Source: Spongiactinospora rosea (lineage in GTDB: Bacteria > Actinomycetota > Actinomycetes > Streptosporangiales > Streptosporangiaceae). Taken from it: 64,000 bases of DNA. Positions 17,117 through 26,754 of the stretch are shown here, in pieces. The position numbers and the translations under genes are program-made. Every line of letters begins with the position of its first letter. The first letter of the stretch is position 1. The stretch covers positions 186,001-250,000 of the forward strand of contig NZ_QMEY01000004.1 of assembly GCF_003315795.1 (NCBI RefSeq). The letters run 5' to 3'. A model generated the notes under the pieces. The model made no database searches. It worked only from the letters and a program-made list of their open reading frames with translations, and was not told the origin of the DNA.

Positions 17117-17575
17117 CTATCGTCCGGGAGCCGGCCCGCCTGCGTGCTTTTTCCAGGCTTTTCCGTCCTCCGAAAGGGATGACGTGGATCGCTCCATGAA
17201 CTCAATACTATATATTGTTATTTCAGTGTTCTTCCACTTATCCGACTCAAGTCTGAGATAATCGTACGGCTCATGCTTGATCACATGCCAGCCGCGACTT
17301 TTCAGAAAGGCCACTACCTTGCTGAAGGATCGCACGGAGTCGGAGGCGTCCACCGCGATGGTGCGCGACTGGATCACGGTATTATAGTAGTCCCCGAAGG
17401 CGGCGTTGAGCGTTTTCTTTTGCAGGACCACCCCGATACTCTCCATATCCTTTATGACACCAGGCGCTACATGCAGATCCGGCATCATCAGGCAGGCGGA
17501 TGTCAGGAGCGGCACTAAAAGTGCGGCGGCAAGGCGAACCGCAATTCTCGGCAAATCAGTCACGCTGTACACCAT
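17117..17575 (-). CDS. Putative lipoprotein of unknown function
   Basis: A 152-residue protein with an N-terminal hydrophobic stretch ending in a lipobox (LLTSAC), so it is probably a lipid-anchored exported protein. The mature part (for example GVIKDMESIGVVLQKKTLNAAFGDYYN and SVRSFSKVVAFLKSRGWHVIKHEPYDYLRLESDKW) has many Lys, Tyr and Asn. Codon use is much more AT-rich than the neighbours (for example the stretch around 17205-17225), a sign of acquisition by transfer. A good ribosome-binding site (GGAG) precedes the ATG. No family recognised. Confidence 0.78.
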   Translation of the reverse strand: MVYSVTDLPRIAVRLAAALLVPLLTSACLMMPDLHVAPGVIKDMESIGVVLQKKTLNAAFGDYYNTVIQSRTIAVDASDSVRSFSKVVAFLKSRGWHVIKHEPYDYLRLESDKWKNTEITIYSIEFMERSTSSLSEDGKAWKKHAGGPAPGR

Positions 17576-17702
17576 TTCTCCAGTAACTCCGGGATAAACG
17601 CTACAGCCGATCCACCAAGGCCCAGCACGGGTTCAGCGCAACCGCGGCCCCATCTCGGAGGCCGCCGCCATGGCCAGTACGTCCGCGCAGCGGAATTTCC
17701 AT

Positions 17703-18944
17703 TCATCCTTGGATCGGCTGTCCCTTCATCCTCCGTTGTGGCGGTCGATCGTCGGTTTCGCTGAGCCGGCGCAGGCCCGGGATCGGGAGTACGGCGACGA
17801 TCGAGATGGCCAGGGCGATACCGGCGAACCCGGCCAGCGTGGTGGTGCCGAGGTCGGCGAGCAGCCACCCTGCGACCACATAGCCGACCGGGCTCAGCCC
17901 GGCCGTGGCCAGTCCGTCTACGGAGAACACCCGGCCCAGGTAGCCGGCGGGTACCCCGGTCTGGAGGGCGGTCGTCCACAGTACGGCGAACACCGAGAGT
18001 CCGGCACCGGTCAGCGCCGAGGCCGCCAGGATCATCGGCGGATGCGCCTGCAGCATGAGGGTCACCGTCTGGGGCGCCTGCGCCAGCAGGGCGAGCATGG
18101 CGATCCAGCCCCGGGAGCGGGATCGGATGGTGGCCGCCAGACTCGCCCCCAGGAACGCGCCGGCGGCCTCCGCCGCCACGATCCAGCCGTACCACGCGCC
18201 CTCACGTCCGGTGAGCATCGGCAGGATCAGCGCGACCGGTGCGGCGACCAGTGCCATCTGGACGGTCCCCTGGATCATCACCGCGGCCATCCAGGGCCGC
18301 GACGAGACGTAACGCAGGCCGGCGGCGATCTCGGCGGCGAGCGACGGCCGGTGTTCCGGTGCCTCGTGTACCGCCTCGGACACTCGAACAAGCGTGAGGA
18401 TGCTGACGGTGAAGGTCATGACGTTGACACCGAGCGCCCACTGCGGCGACGTCATCACCGACAGGGCGCCTCCGAGGGCGGCCCCGACCAGGGTCGTCAG
18501 CCGGTTCGTTATCGAGCGCAGCGCGTTGGCGCCGGACAACCGATCGGGCGGCACCAGGCTCGGCAGTACCGCCATGTACGCCGGGCGGTACAGGCCCATC
18601 CCGACGCCCAGCAGCCCGGACAGCGATCCCAGCAGCCACAGCGGCGCCAAGGGCCCGGCGACGAGGATCCCGGCGACGGCGGCGGCGCGCAGCAGGTCGG
18701 AGACGATGATAATTCGGGCCCGGCGGTGCCGGTCGGCCAGCGCGCCTCCCACGAGAATGGAGACGATCCCGCCGAGTGCGGCCATACCGAGCACCGTGCC
18801 CAGCGCACGGGGCGCGTCCTCGCGCGGTAGCAGCAACAGCGCCACCGATACTCCGTATGCGGCGTCCCCGGTCAGGTTCGTCGCCTGGCCTATCCACACC
18901 CACCGGAAGACGGGGATGGAGAGTGGGGCGAACATGGCCCTCAT
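17703..18944 (-). CDS. MFS exporter (EntS/MFS_3-like)
   Basis: A 413-residue protein with about 12 hydrophobic segments. The first helix region FRWVWIGQATNLTGDAAYGVSVALLLL and the loop GGALADRHRRARIIIVSDLLRAAAVAG are typical of MFS_3/enterobactin-exporter-like permeases, which export drugs or siderophores. Substrate unknown. GGAGGAG lies before the ATG, whose first bases overlap the TGA of a 36-codon micro-ORF upstream. An inverted repeat that looks like a TetR-type operator is 152 bp upstream. Confidence 0.88.
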   Translation of the reverse strand: MRAMFAPLSIPVFRWVWIGQATNLTGDAAYGVSVALLLLPREDAPRALGTVLGMAALGGIVSILVGGALADRHRRARIIIVSDLLRAAAVAGILVAGPLAPLWLLGSLSGLLGVGMGLYRPAYMAVLPSLVPPDRLSGANALRSITNRLTTLVGAALGGALSVMTSPQWALGVNVMTFTVSILTLVRVSEAVHEAPEHRPSLAAEIAAGLRYVSSRPWMAAVMIQGTVQMALVAAPVALILPMLTGREGAWYGWIVAAEAAGAFLGASLAATIRSRSRGWIAMLALLAQAPQTVTLMLQAHPPMILAASALTGAGLSVFAVLWTTALQTGVPAGYLGRVFSVDGLATAGLSPVGYVVAGWLLADLGTTTLAGFAGIALAISIVAVLPIPGLRRLSETDDRPPQRRMKGQPIQG

Positions 18945-19051
18945 CGACCGTTCTCCTCCGACTCGGCGAAAACGCGGACCATCTCCCCGGGGTTCGTAAG
19001 GCCCTTCATTTCGTTCGCGTACACGCGCGGTGGCGCTGTTCCAGCACGCAT
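18941..19051 (-). CDS. Possible leader micro-ORF coupled to the MFS gene
   Basis: A 36-codon frame (starting MRAGTAPPRVYANEMKG, ending AESEENGR) whose TGA overlaps the ATG of the MFS gene (ATGA). It could be a leader peptide that couples translation, or the 3' remnant of a lost regulator gene. The ribosome-binding site is weak. Listed as a candidate only. Confidence 0.3.
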   Translation of the reverse strand: MRAGTAPPRVYANEMKGLTNPGEMVRVFAESEENGR

Positions 19052-19095
19052 GGACCCGGGACGCGGTTCGAGATTAGCGGTCAGCAGGTGCCGGA

Positions 19096-19121
19096 GAACT
19101 CCGCTACCGATAGCGGAGTTC
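19096..19121. promoter_or_regulatory. TetR-type operator-like inverted repeat
   Basis: GAACTCCGCTA (19096-19106) and TAGCGGAGTTC (19111-19121) are perfectly complementary 11-bp arms around CCGA. The form is typical of TetR-family operators in front of exporter genes. It lies upstream of the MFS gene, but no TetR gene is nearby. Confidence 0.5.
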
Positions 19122-19437
19122 CAGTCGGCATCCTCAAGAGCGGACCTGACCCGATGCGCCCCGACTGGCTATTGAGATACGGGTTCGTGGTGACGAGGCG
19201 CAACTCGGTTTGGACTGCATCAGCGGCGGGGCCATCGCGTTCGGCTCGGCCGGCAGGTTGATGAGGAGGTGGTGGTGGTGGTGTGGCTTCTACGGCCGCT
19301 TGCGGACGAACCATTGGCTGCGGACGGGGGCCGCCGGATCAGGCGGCGATCAGCACTGGCCCCAGATACCGTGCGCTGCGATGGGGGGCGATGGTGCGGT
19401 CATGGGTTTCGACGTTGTACTGGCGCATGAGGTATCT

Positions 19438-19485
19438 GGAATGGTTCGAGATCGGATGGGAAACGCGGCTGAGCGAAGCGAAGGC
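19438..19485 (-). repeat. Dispersed repeat, copy D
   Basis: Starts GGAATGGTTCGAGATCGG and ends with GGCTGAGCGAAGCGAAGGC (19467-19485). It shares both ends with copy C but lacks the middle palindrome. Confidence 0.6.
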
Positions 19486-19698
19486 TTGGGGCATGCGGCA
19501 GCGCGCATCGCCTCGGAGGGGTGGCGGGTAGGTACGGTGACCCGCCTGGGCAACGGCGCAATGGGCTGGAAGGGCTTCCGTAGGAGCCGATGCTGGGCAC
19601 GGTGAGAGAGCACGATTCTCGTTATCGCCGGACACAAAGGCGGTAGTAAGTGGAATGGGTAGGTGATCCACTTCTCCCAGCGTTTTCATATCGCCCCT

Positions 19699-19791
19699 GG
19701 AATGGCTCGGGATCGGGGTGCATGGAGGCCGGCCGATGGCGCAAGCGTCGGGCGGAGCCCGGCAGAGAAAACGGCTGAGCGAAGCGAAGGC
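19699..19791 (-). repeat. Dispersed repeat, copy C (long form)
   Basis: Begins GGAATGGCTCGGGATCGG (two mismatches from copy D), contains GTCGGGCGGAGCCCGGC at 19747-19763, and ends with GGCTGAGCGAAGCGAAGGC (19773-19791). Read on the other strand the order is CTTCGCTTCGCTCAG, A/T-richer spacer, then CCGGGCTCCGCCCGAC, the same architecture as copies A and B. Confidence 0.6.
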
Positions 19792-19817
19792 CATTTGAGG
19801 GCGGGGCCGACGCGGAC

Positions 19818-19857
19818 GACAGAAAAAACATGGCTGAGCGAAGCGAAGGCGATTGAG
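19818..19857 (-). repeat. Dispersed repeat, copy E
   Basis: Contains the identical 19-nt module GGCTGAGCGAAGCGAAGGC (19832-19850) preceded by an A-rich CAGAAAAAAC that matches CAGAGAAAAC in copy C, and followed by a related GATTGAGG tail. Confidence 0.55.
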
Positions 19858-19891
19858 GGCCTGGCTTGCCGGACCTGAAGCGGGGATGGCG

Positions 19892-19920
19892 AAGGCCGCC
19901 CGCTGGCGGCGGGCGGCCTT
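19892..19920 (-). terminator. Aconitase gene terminator
   Basis: AAGGCCGCCCGC and GCGGGCGGCCTT form a perfect 12-bp stem with a 5-nt loop (TGGCG), 12 nt past the acnA stop codon. Confidence 0.85.
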
Positions 19921-19932
19921 GGGATGCCGGGG

Positions 19933-22671
<2,739 letters not shown>

Positions 22672-22768
22672 GATGGGTCGCCTCCTCCATTGCCGTTGGT
22701 CTCGTCTTCGGGCGGGCGATGGCCCCTCCCAAGGGGAATCCTCCCGCACGCGCGGAGCGAGCCCGCCA

Positions 22769-22784
22769 GTTAGGTCTACCTAAC
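22769..22784. promoter_or_regulatory. GTTAGGT-CT-ACCTAAC palindrome upstream of acnA
   Basis: Perfect 7-bp arms around CT, with a second GGTTAGG on the minus strand 20 nt further upstream. The half-sites resemble those of DtxR/IdeR iron boxes (TTAGG...CCTAA), but the spacing is shorter than the 19-bp iron box, so identity is open. Confidence 0.4.
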
Positions 22785-22834
22785 CCGGTCAGACCGGCCT
22801 AACCCAGCCCGACCAAGCGGACATCCTCCGGATG

Positions 22835-22875
22835 TCTCGATATCAAGATATCTTCCATGATATCTCGACATCAAG
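22835..22875. promoter_or_regulatory. AT-rich operator-like cluster (three GATATC, two TCTCGAYATCAAG)
   Basis: Thirteen-base direct repeats TCTCGATATCAAG (22835-22847) and TCTCGACATCAAG (22863-22875) lie 28 nt apart. GATATC occurs at 22839, 22847 and 22859, and AAGATATCTT (22845-22854) is a perfect palindrome. The cluster stands out from the surrounding GC-rich DNA, abuts the stop codon of the YdjM-like gene and is about 165-205 bp upstream of acnA. Confidence 0.55.
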
Positions 22876-23604
22876 CTACAGCGGAGCCAACCGGAGATAG
22901 AGGAGCCCGACGACCGCCAGGGAGAGGATCGGGGCCAGGATCTTCTGCTCGAACGCGCGGCCGGTCTTCAGCCCGATCTTGTACGGCAGCACCCACCGCT
23001 GCCGCAGCGGCCAGAGCACCGGGCAGCCCTTCTCGGTGCAGCAGTCGCCCACCACATGGACCAGGCTGCCGATGCCGATCGCCAGCCCCAGCCAGGCGTA
23101 TCCGACCTCCAGCGATCGGAACACCGCGTAGAGCCCCACCGTGAGGCCGATGTTGACCAGGGCAGAGCCGAGCTTCTTGCCCGGGATGCCGATCCCGATC
23201 GCGCGCAGCGCGAGCCCGATCATCAGCACGACCAGGATGTCGCGCCCGAGTGGGTAGCGCGTCGCCAGCATGTGCGCCCCCATGCCGACCGCCACGGCGA
23301 ACACCAGGGAGTGCGTGGCCCCCCGGTGGCCGCCGCTGATCCATGCGACCGCCTTGCTGAGGGCCCAGGTGACCGGGCCGAACGTCTGCGCGATCGTCGC
23401 GCTGGGGTGGTCGAGGTCGGGCAGCATCGCGGCGCCCGCGCACACCAGCGCCCCCGCGATCAGCTCGGCCGGCGTCAGCGCGCCGGCCATGATGCCCACC
23501 TCGACGAACCGCGAGGACTCCTGGAGGTACGGCAGGGCGGCGAGACCGGGGGCCACCGCCAGCCAGGCCACCGCCCCGGTGAGGGCGTGCGTGTGCCCCA
23601 TCAT
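22876..23604 (-). CDS. YdjM/DUF457 family membrane metal-dependent hydrolase-like protein
   Basis: A 242-residue membrane protein. It has the family landmarks MMGHTHALTGA at the N-terminus, LPDLDHPSATIA, a GGHRGATHSL motif and HVVGDCCTEKGCPVLWP, with conserved Asp/His residues set between hydrophobic helices. The family is annotated as inner-membrane metal-dependent hydrolases; activity is not demonstrated in general. The start is the first of two adjacent ATG codons; the open frame upstream is Arg-rich shadow. Upstream of acnA in the same direction, but separated by the operator-like cluster. Confidence 0.88.
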   Translation of the reverse strand: MMGHTHALTGAVAWLAVAPGLAALPYLQESSRFVEVGIMAGALTPAELIAGALVCAGAAMLPDLDHPSATIAQTFGPVTWALSKAVAWISGGHRGATHSLVFAVAVGMGAHMLATRYPLGRDILVVLMIGLALRAIGIGIPGKKLGSALVNIGLTVGLYAVFRSLEVGYAWLGLAIGIGSLVHVVGDCCTEKGCPVLWPLRQRWVLPYKIGLKTGRAFEQKILAPILSLAVVGLLYLRLAPL

Positions 23605-23849
23605 GACAAGATCACGGCTGACCAGCCTACGGCAATGGGCCGCCCGCGCCGAGTATCCGGCACGGTGACGACGACGTGTCGCCGGGAAACCACACAGGCC
23701 CCGAAAAACCGCCAGAAAAGACGACAGACGGGACCGTCCCTGGCCTCGAAAGCACCCCCCAGCCCTTCCGAGGTGGGAACGATCCCGTCTATGCCCTGAC
23801 AACGCGTACGTCGCCAGGCTTTGTTCCCTGACCCTGTCGATTATTCCAG

Positions 23850-23863
23850 TGATCTGGCTCACG
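23850..23863. promoter_or_regulatory. CRP-like site GTGA-N6-TCAC
   Basis: GTGATCTGGCTCAC matches the core TGTGA-N6-TCACA of CRP-family sites except at the outermost bases (A and G instead of T and A). It is 100 bp upstream of the PadR gene start. Chance occurrence cannot be excluded. Confidence 0.3.
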
Positions 23864-23903
23864 CGTTACGTCCACATGCGTCCACTTGCGAGCAGAACAG
23901 TAG

Positions 23904-23913
23904 CGATATATCG
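23904..23913. promoter_or_regulatory. CGATATATCG palindrome, candidate PadR operator
   Basis: A perfect AT-rich palindrome 50 bp upstream of the PadR start. Short ATAT-centred palindromes of this kind are common operators of PadR/MarR regulators. Autoregulation is inferred. Confidence 0.45.
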
Positions 23914-23962
23914 TAGAAGCATCGAGAGTGATCGTATTAGTACGTCCAGAGGAGGGCGAGAC

Positions 23963-24727
23963 ATGGCATCGGCACATGCGATGGGAGATGACTGGGCACA
24001 CGGCGACCCGCACGAGATCCACCGGCAGTTCCGGCGGGCGGCGCGGTCGGCCGTGCGGGCGATGGCGTCCGCCTGGCACCACGGCGGGCCGCACGGTGGT
24101 CAACACGGTGGACAGCACGGCGGGCAGCACGGGCCGGACGAGGGCGGTCCGCACGAGCGCCGCCACCGGGGCCCCCGCGGGCCGTTCCCGTGGGACTTCA
24201 GGCGCGACTTCGGCCCGGGCTTCTTCGGCGGCTTCCCGCCGGGCGGGCGGCACTTCGGGCGTGGCCGCAAGGCCAAGCGCGGCGACGTCCGCGCGGCGAT
24301 CCTGGCGCTGCTGGCCGAGGGGCCGCGCAACGGCTACCAGATCATCCAGGAGATCGCCGAGCGCAGCCGGGGCGGCTGGAAGCCCAGCCCGGGCGCGGTC
24401 TACCCGGCGCTGCAGCAGCTCGCCGACGAGGGCCTGGTCCGCGCCGAGGAGACCGACGGGCGCAAGACGTTCCAGCTCACCGAGCAGGGCAGGGCCTACG
24501 TCACCGAGCACCCCGAGGAGTTGCGCGCGCCGTGGGAGGAGATGACCCCCGACGTCGACGACAGCACCAGGGAGCTGATGGAGAGCGCCCGCCAGTCGGC
24601 GTTCGCGATGATGCAGATTCTCCAGACCGGAAGCGAGGCACAGATCCGGGAGGCGAGGCAGACTCTTATTGAGACCCGCCGCAAGCTCTACCAGATCTTG
24701 GCAGACGGTGACCCCTCGGAGGAGTGA
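23963..24727 (+). CDS. PadR-family regulator with long His/Gly-rich N-terminus
   Basis: A 254-residue protein. Residues about 110-190 are a PadR winged helix (VRAAILALLAEGPRNGYQIIQEIAERSRGGWKPSPGAVYPALQQLADEGLV, then GRKTFQLTEQGRAYV), followed by a C-terminal helical dimerisation part. The N-terminal 100 residues are unusual: His/Gly/Arg-rich with repeated HGGQ units (GGPHGGQHGGQHGGQHGP) and GRHFGRGRKAKRG before the DNA-binding domain. That extension could bind metal or nucleic acid. Strong ribosome-binding site GAGGAGGG. Next to a DUF1707 gene whose start lies just beyond its stop, so one operon. Confidence 0.88.
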   Translation: MASAHAMGDDWAHGDPHEIHRQFRRAARSAVRAMASAWHHGGPHGGQHGGQHGGQHGPDEGGPHERRHRGPRGPFPWDFRRDFGPGFFGGFPPGGRHFGRGRKAKRGDVRAAILALLAEGPRNGYQIIQEIAERSRGGWKPSPGAVYPALQQLADEGLVRAEETDGRKTFQLTEQGRAYVTEHPEELRAPWEEMTPDVDDSTRELMESARQSAFAMMQILQTGSEAQIREARQTLIETRRKLYQILADGDPSEE

Positions 24728-24732
24728 CCCGG

Positions 24733-25239
24733 ATGACGTCTCGCGACCATCTCCGCATCGGCGACGCGGAGCGCGACGAAATGATGGCGGCCCTGCGTGA
24801 GCACTTCGCCCAGGGCCGCCTGACCCAGGAGGAGCTGGAGGAGCGCCTGGGCCTCACGCTCGGCGCGAAGACGGGAGGCGAGCTGGCCAAGATCGCCGAA
24901 GACCTCCCGGCTCCGGCCGGCCGCGCCCAGCCGCAGCCCCGCGACGACCAGGGCCCCTGGCCCGGACCATGGCAGCCCGGCACACCATGGCACGGACACG
25001 GGCATGGGCACGGGTACGGGCACGGACATGGGCACGGACATGGGCACGGCCCCTGGCGCGGGATGTACGGCCCGCCGCGCATGCGCCGCGGACGCGGGGG
25101 CCCGCCCGTGGCCCCGTTCGTCATTCTGTTCGCCCTCGTCCTGCTCGCCGGCGGCCTGGGGGCGCCGCTGATCATGATGATCGCGATGATCGCGTTCATG
25201 GGCGCCGGCATCGCCCGCCACCACCATCACCGCCGGTGA
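24733..25239 (+). CDS. DUF1707 (SHOCT-like) membrane protein with HG repeats
   Basis: A 168-residue protein. Residues 4-55 form the DUF1707 domain (LRIGDAERDEMMAALREHFAQGRLTQEELEERLGLTLGAKTGGELAKIAEDLP). Then comes a Gly/His/Pro-rich stretch with ten or so His-Gly dipeptides, then a short basic segment, one or two hydrophobic helices (PFVILFALVLLAGGLGAPLIMMIAMIAF) and a HHHHRR tail. His-Gly repeats can bind Ni, Zn or Cu; that is inference. ATG chosen because GGAGGAG lies 8 nt upstream; an in-frame GTG 9 nt earlier overlaps the PadR stop. Confidence 0.85.
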   Translation: MTSRDHLRIGDAERDEMMAALREHFAQGRLTQEELEERLGLTLGAKTGGELAKIAEDLPAPAGRAQPQPRDDQGPWPGPWQPGTPWHGHGHGHGYGHGHGHGHGHGPWRGMYGPPRMRRGRGGPPVAPFVILFALVLLAGGLGAPLIMMIAMIAFMGAGIARHHHHRR

Positions 25240-25256
25240 CCAAGGGGCCGTACGGC

Positions 25257-26666
25257 TCAGCCCATCTCCTCCAGCCTGCGGCCCTTGGTCTCCCGCACGA
25301 AGAACAGCACGAACAGGAACGACAGCACGGCGAACGTGGCGTATCCGACGTAGGCCCCGGAAAGGTTCCACTCCGACAGGCTGGGGAAGGTCACGGTGAT
25401 CAGCCAGTTGGAGATCCACTGGGCCGCCGCCGCGACCGACAGCGCGGTCGCGCGGATGCGGTTGGGGAACATCTCGCCCAGCAGTACCCAGACCACCACA
25501 CCCCATGACAGGGCGAAGAACAGCACGAAGACGTGCGCCGCGATGAGCGCGACCATGCCCTGCAACGGGGGCAGCGCGACGTCCTCCCCGGCGCCGCCGG
25601 CCGCGCTGAACGCCCACGCCGCCGTGGCGAGGGCCACCGCCATGCCCACCGAACCGGTCATCAGCAGCGGCCTGCGCCCGAGCCGGTCCACCAGGGCGAT
25701 GGCGATGAAGGTGCCGACGATGTTGATGATCGAGGTGGAGAAGCTGATCAGCAGCGACTGGGACTGCTCGATGCCCACCGACTGCCACAGCGCCGACGAG
25801 TAGTAGAAGATCACGTTGATGCCCACGAACTGCTGGAACATCGACAGCAGAATGCCGACCCAGACGATGCCCTGCAGCCCGAACTTCGGCCCGCGCAGGT
25901 CGCGCATGGTGGTCTTGCGCTCGCTCTGCAGCACCGAGCGGATCTCCCCCACCCGAGCCTCCACGTCGACGTCCTCGCCTTCGACCTCGCGAAGCACCCG
26001 GTGGGCCTCGGTGGTCCTGCCCACCGCCACGAGGAACCGCGGCGACTCGGGGATGATGGTCGCGAACAGCAGGAAGAGCAGCGCGGGGATCAGGCAGGCC
26101 CCCAGCATCCACTGCCACGCCTGCAAGGGGCCGAGCGGGTTGTTGACGTCGCCGCCGGCGAGCTGGGCGATGACGTAGTTGACGAGCTGGGAGGTCGCGA
26201 TGCCGAGCACGATCGCCAGTTGCTGGAAGGAACCGAGCCTGCCTCGGTAGGCGGGCGGCGCGACCTCGGCGATGTAGGCGGGGCCGGTGACCGAGGCCAT
26301 CCCGATGGCGATGCCGGCCACGACCCGCCAGATCGCGAGGTCCCAGATGGCGAACGGCAGGGCCTGCCCGATCGAGCTGACCGCGAACACGGTGGCGGCG
26401 ATCTGCATGGTCCTGGTACGTCCGAGGCGGTCGGCCAGCCGTCCGGCGAACCACGCCCCGGCCGCGGAGCCGAGCAGCGCCGCGGCCACCGTCGTCCCGG
26501 TCTCCACGGGGCCGACCTGGAAGTGCCGCTGGATGCCGGTGACCGCCCCGTTGATCACCGCGCTGTCGTAGCCGAAGAGGAACCCGCCGATGGCGGCGGC
26601 GGCCGTGATGAAGACGATGTGCCCGAGATGTTCCTCGTGGGTGCGCGCCGTAGGTGTGGTTCCCAT
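25257..26666 (-). CDS. MFS sugar porter (SP family)
   Basis: A 469-residue 12-helix transporter. Signature motifs: GGFLFGYDSAVINGA at helix 1, GRLADRLGRTRTMQIAA after helix 2, PESPRFLVAVGR in the central loop, QQFVGINVIFYYSSALW at helix 7, DRLGRRPLL, and a C-terminal PETKGR-like VRETKGRRLEE. It likely imports a monosaccharide by proton symport; the sugar is not determinable. AAGGA lies before the ATG. Convergent with DUF1707. Confidence 0.93.
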   Translation of the reverse strand: MGTTPTARTHEEHLGHIVFITAAAAIGGFLFGYDSAVINGAVTGIQRHFQVGPVETGTTVAAALLGSAAGAWFAGRLADRLGRTRTMQIAATVFAVSSIGQALPFAIWDLAIWRVVAGIAIGMASVTGPAYIAEVAPPAYRGRLGSFQQLAIVLGIATSQLVNYVIAQLAGGDVNNPLGPLQAWQWMLGACLIPALLFLLFATIIPESPRFLVAVGRTTEAHRVLREVEGEDVDVEARVGEIRSVLQSERKTTMRDLRGPKFGLQGIVWVGILLSMFQQFVGINVIFYYSSALWQSVGIEQSQSLLISFSTSIINIVGTFIAIALVDRLGRRPLLMTGSVGMAVALATAAWAFSAAGGAGEDVALPPLQGMVALIAAHVFVLFFALSWGVVVWVLLGEMFPNRIRATALSVAAAAQWISNWLITVTFPSLSEWNLSGAYVGYATFAVLSFLFVLFFVRETKGRRLEEMG

Positions 26667-26754
26667 GCCGTTCCTTACCCGGAGTACGCCGCCGTAACGG
26701 TCCAGGCCGGCGACATGGGATACCTACCCAACGCACACGATCATTCACATATCG

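Larger units (their letters stand above)
18945..19932. other. Nearly 1 kb gene-poor region rich in repeats
   Basis: Apart from the micro-ORF at the left edge, no coding frame is supported. The region holds a 26-bp inverted repeat (19096-19121), three copies of the module GGCTGAGCGAAGCGAAGGC (19467, 19773, 19832) within longer related units, and the aconitase terminator. One unit contains GTCGGGCGGAGCCCGGC, which makes this the reverse-strand version of the 9.8-10.1 kb repeats. It may be a decayed mobile-element landing zone. Confidence 0.6.
23605..23962. other. Divergent spacer between YdjM-like and PadR genes
   Basis: 358 bp without a supported gene. It contains a CRP-type GTGA-N6-TCAC site (23850-23863) and a CGATATATCG palindrome (23904-23913) shortly before the PadR gene. 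Confidence 0.5.

Noticed and set aside
22769..22784. Calling the acnA palindrome a true IdeR/DtxR iron box
   Set aside because: Half-sites fit but the centre is too short for the 19-bp box, so it is left as an unassigned operator.
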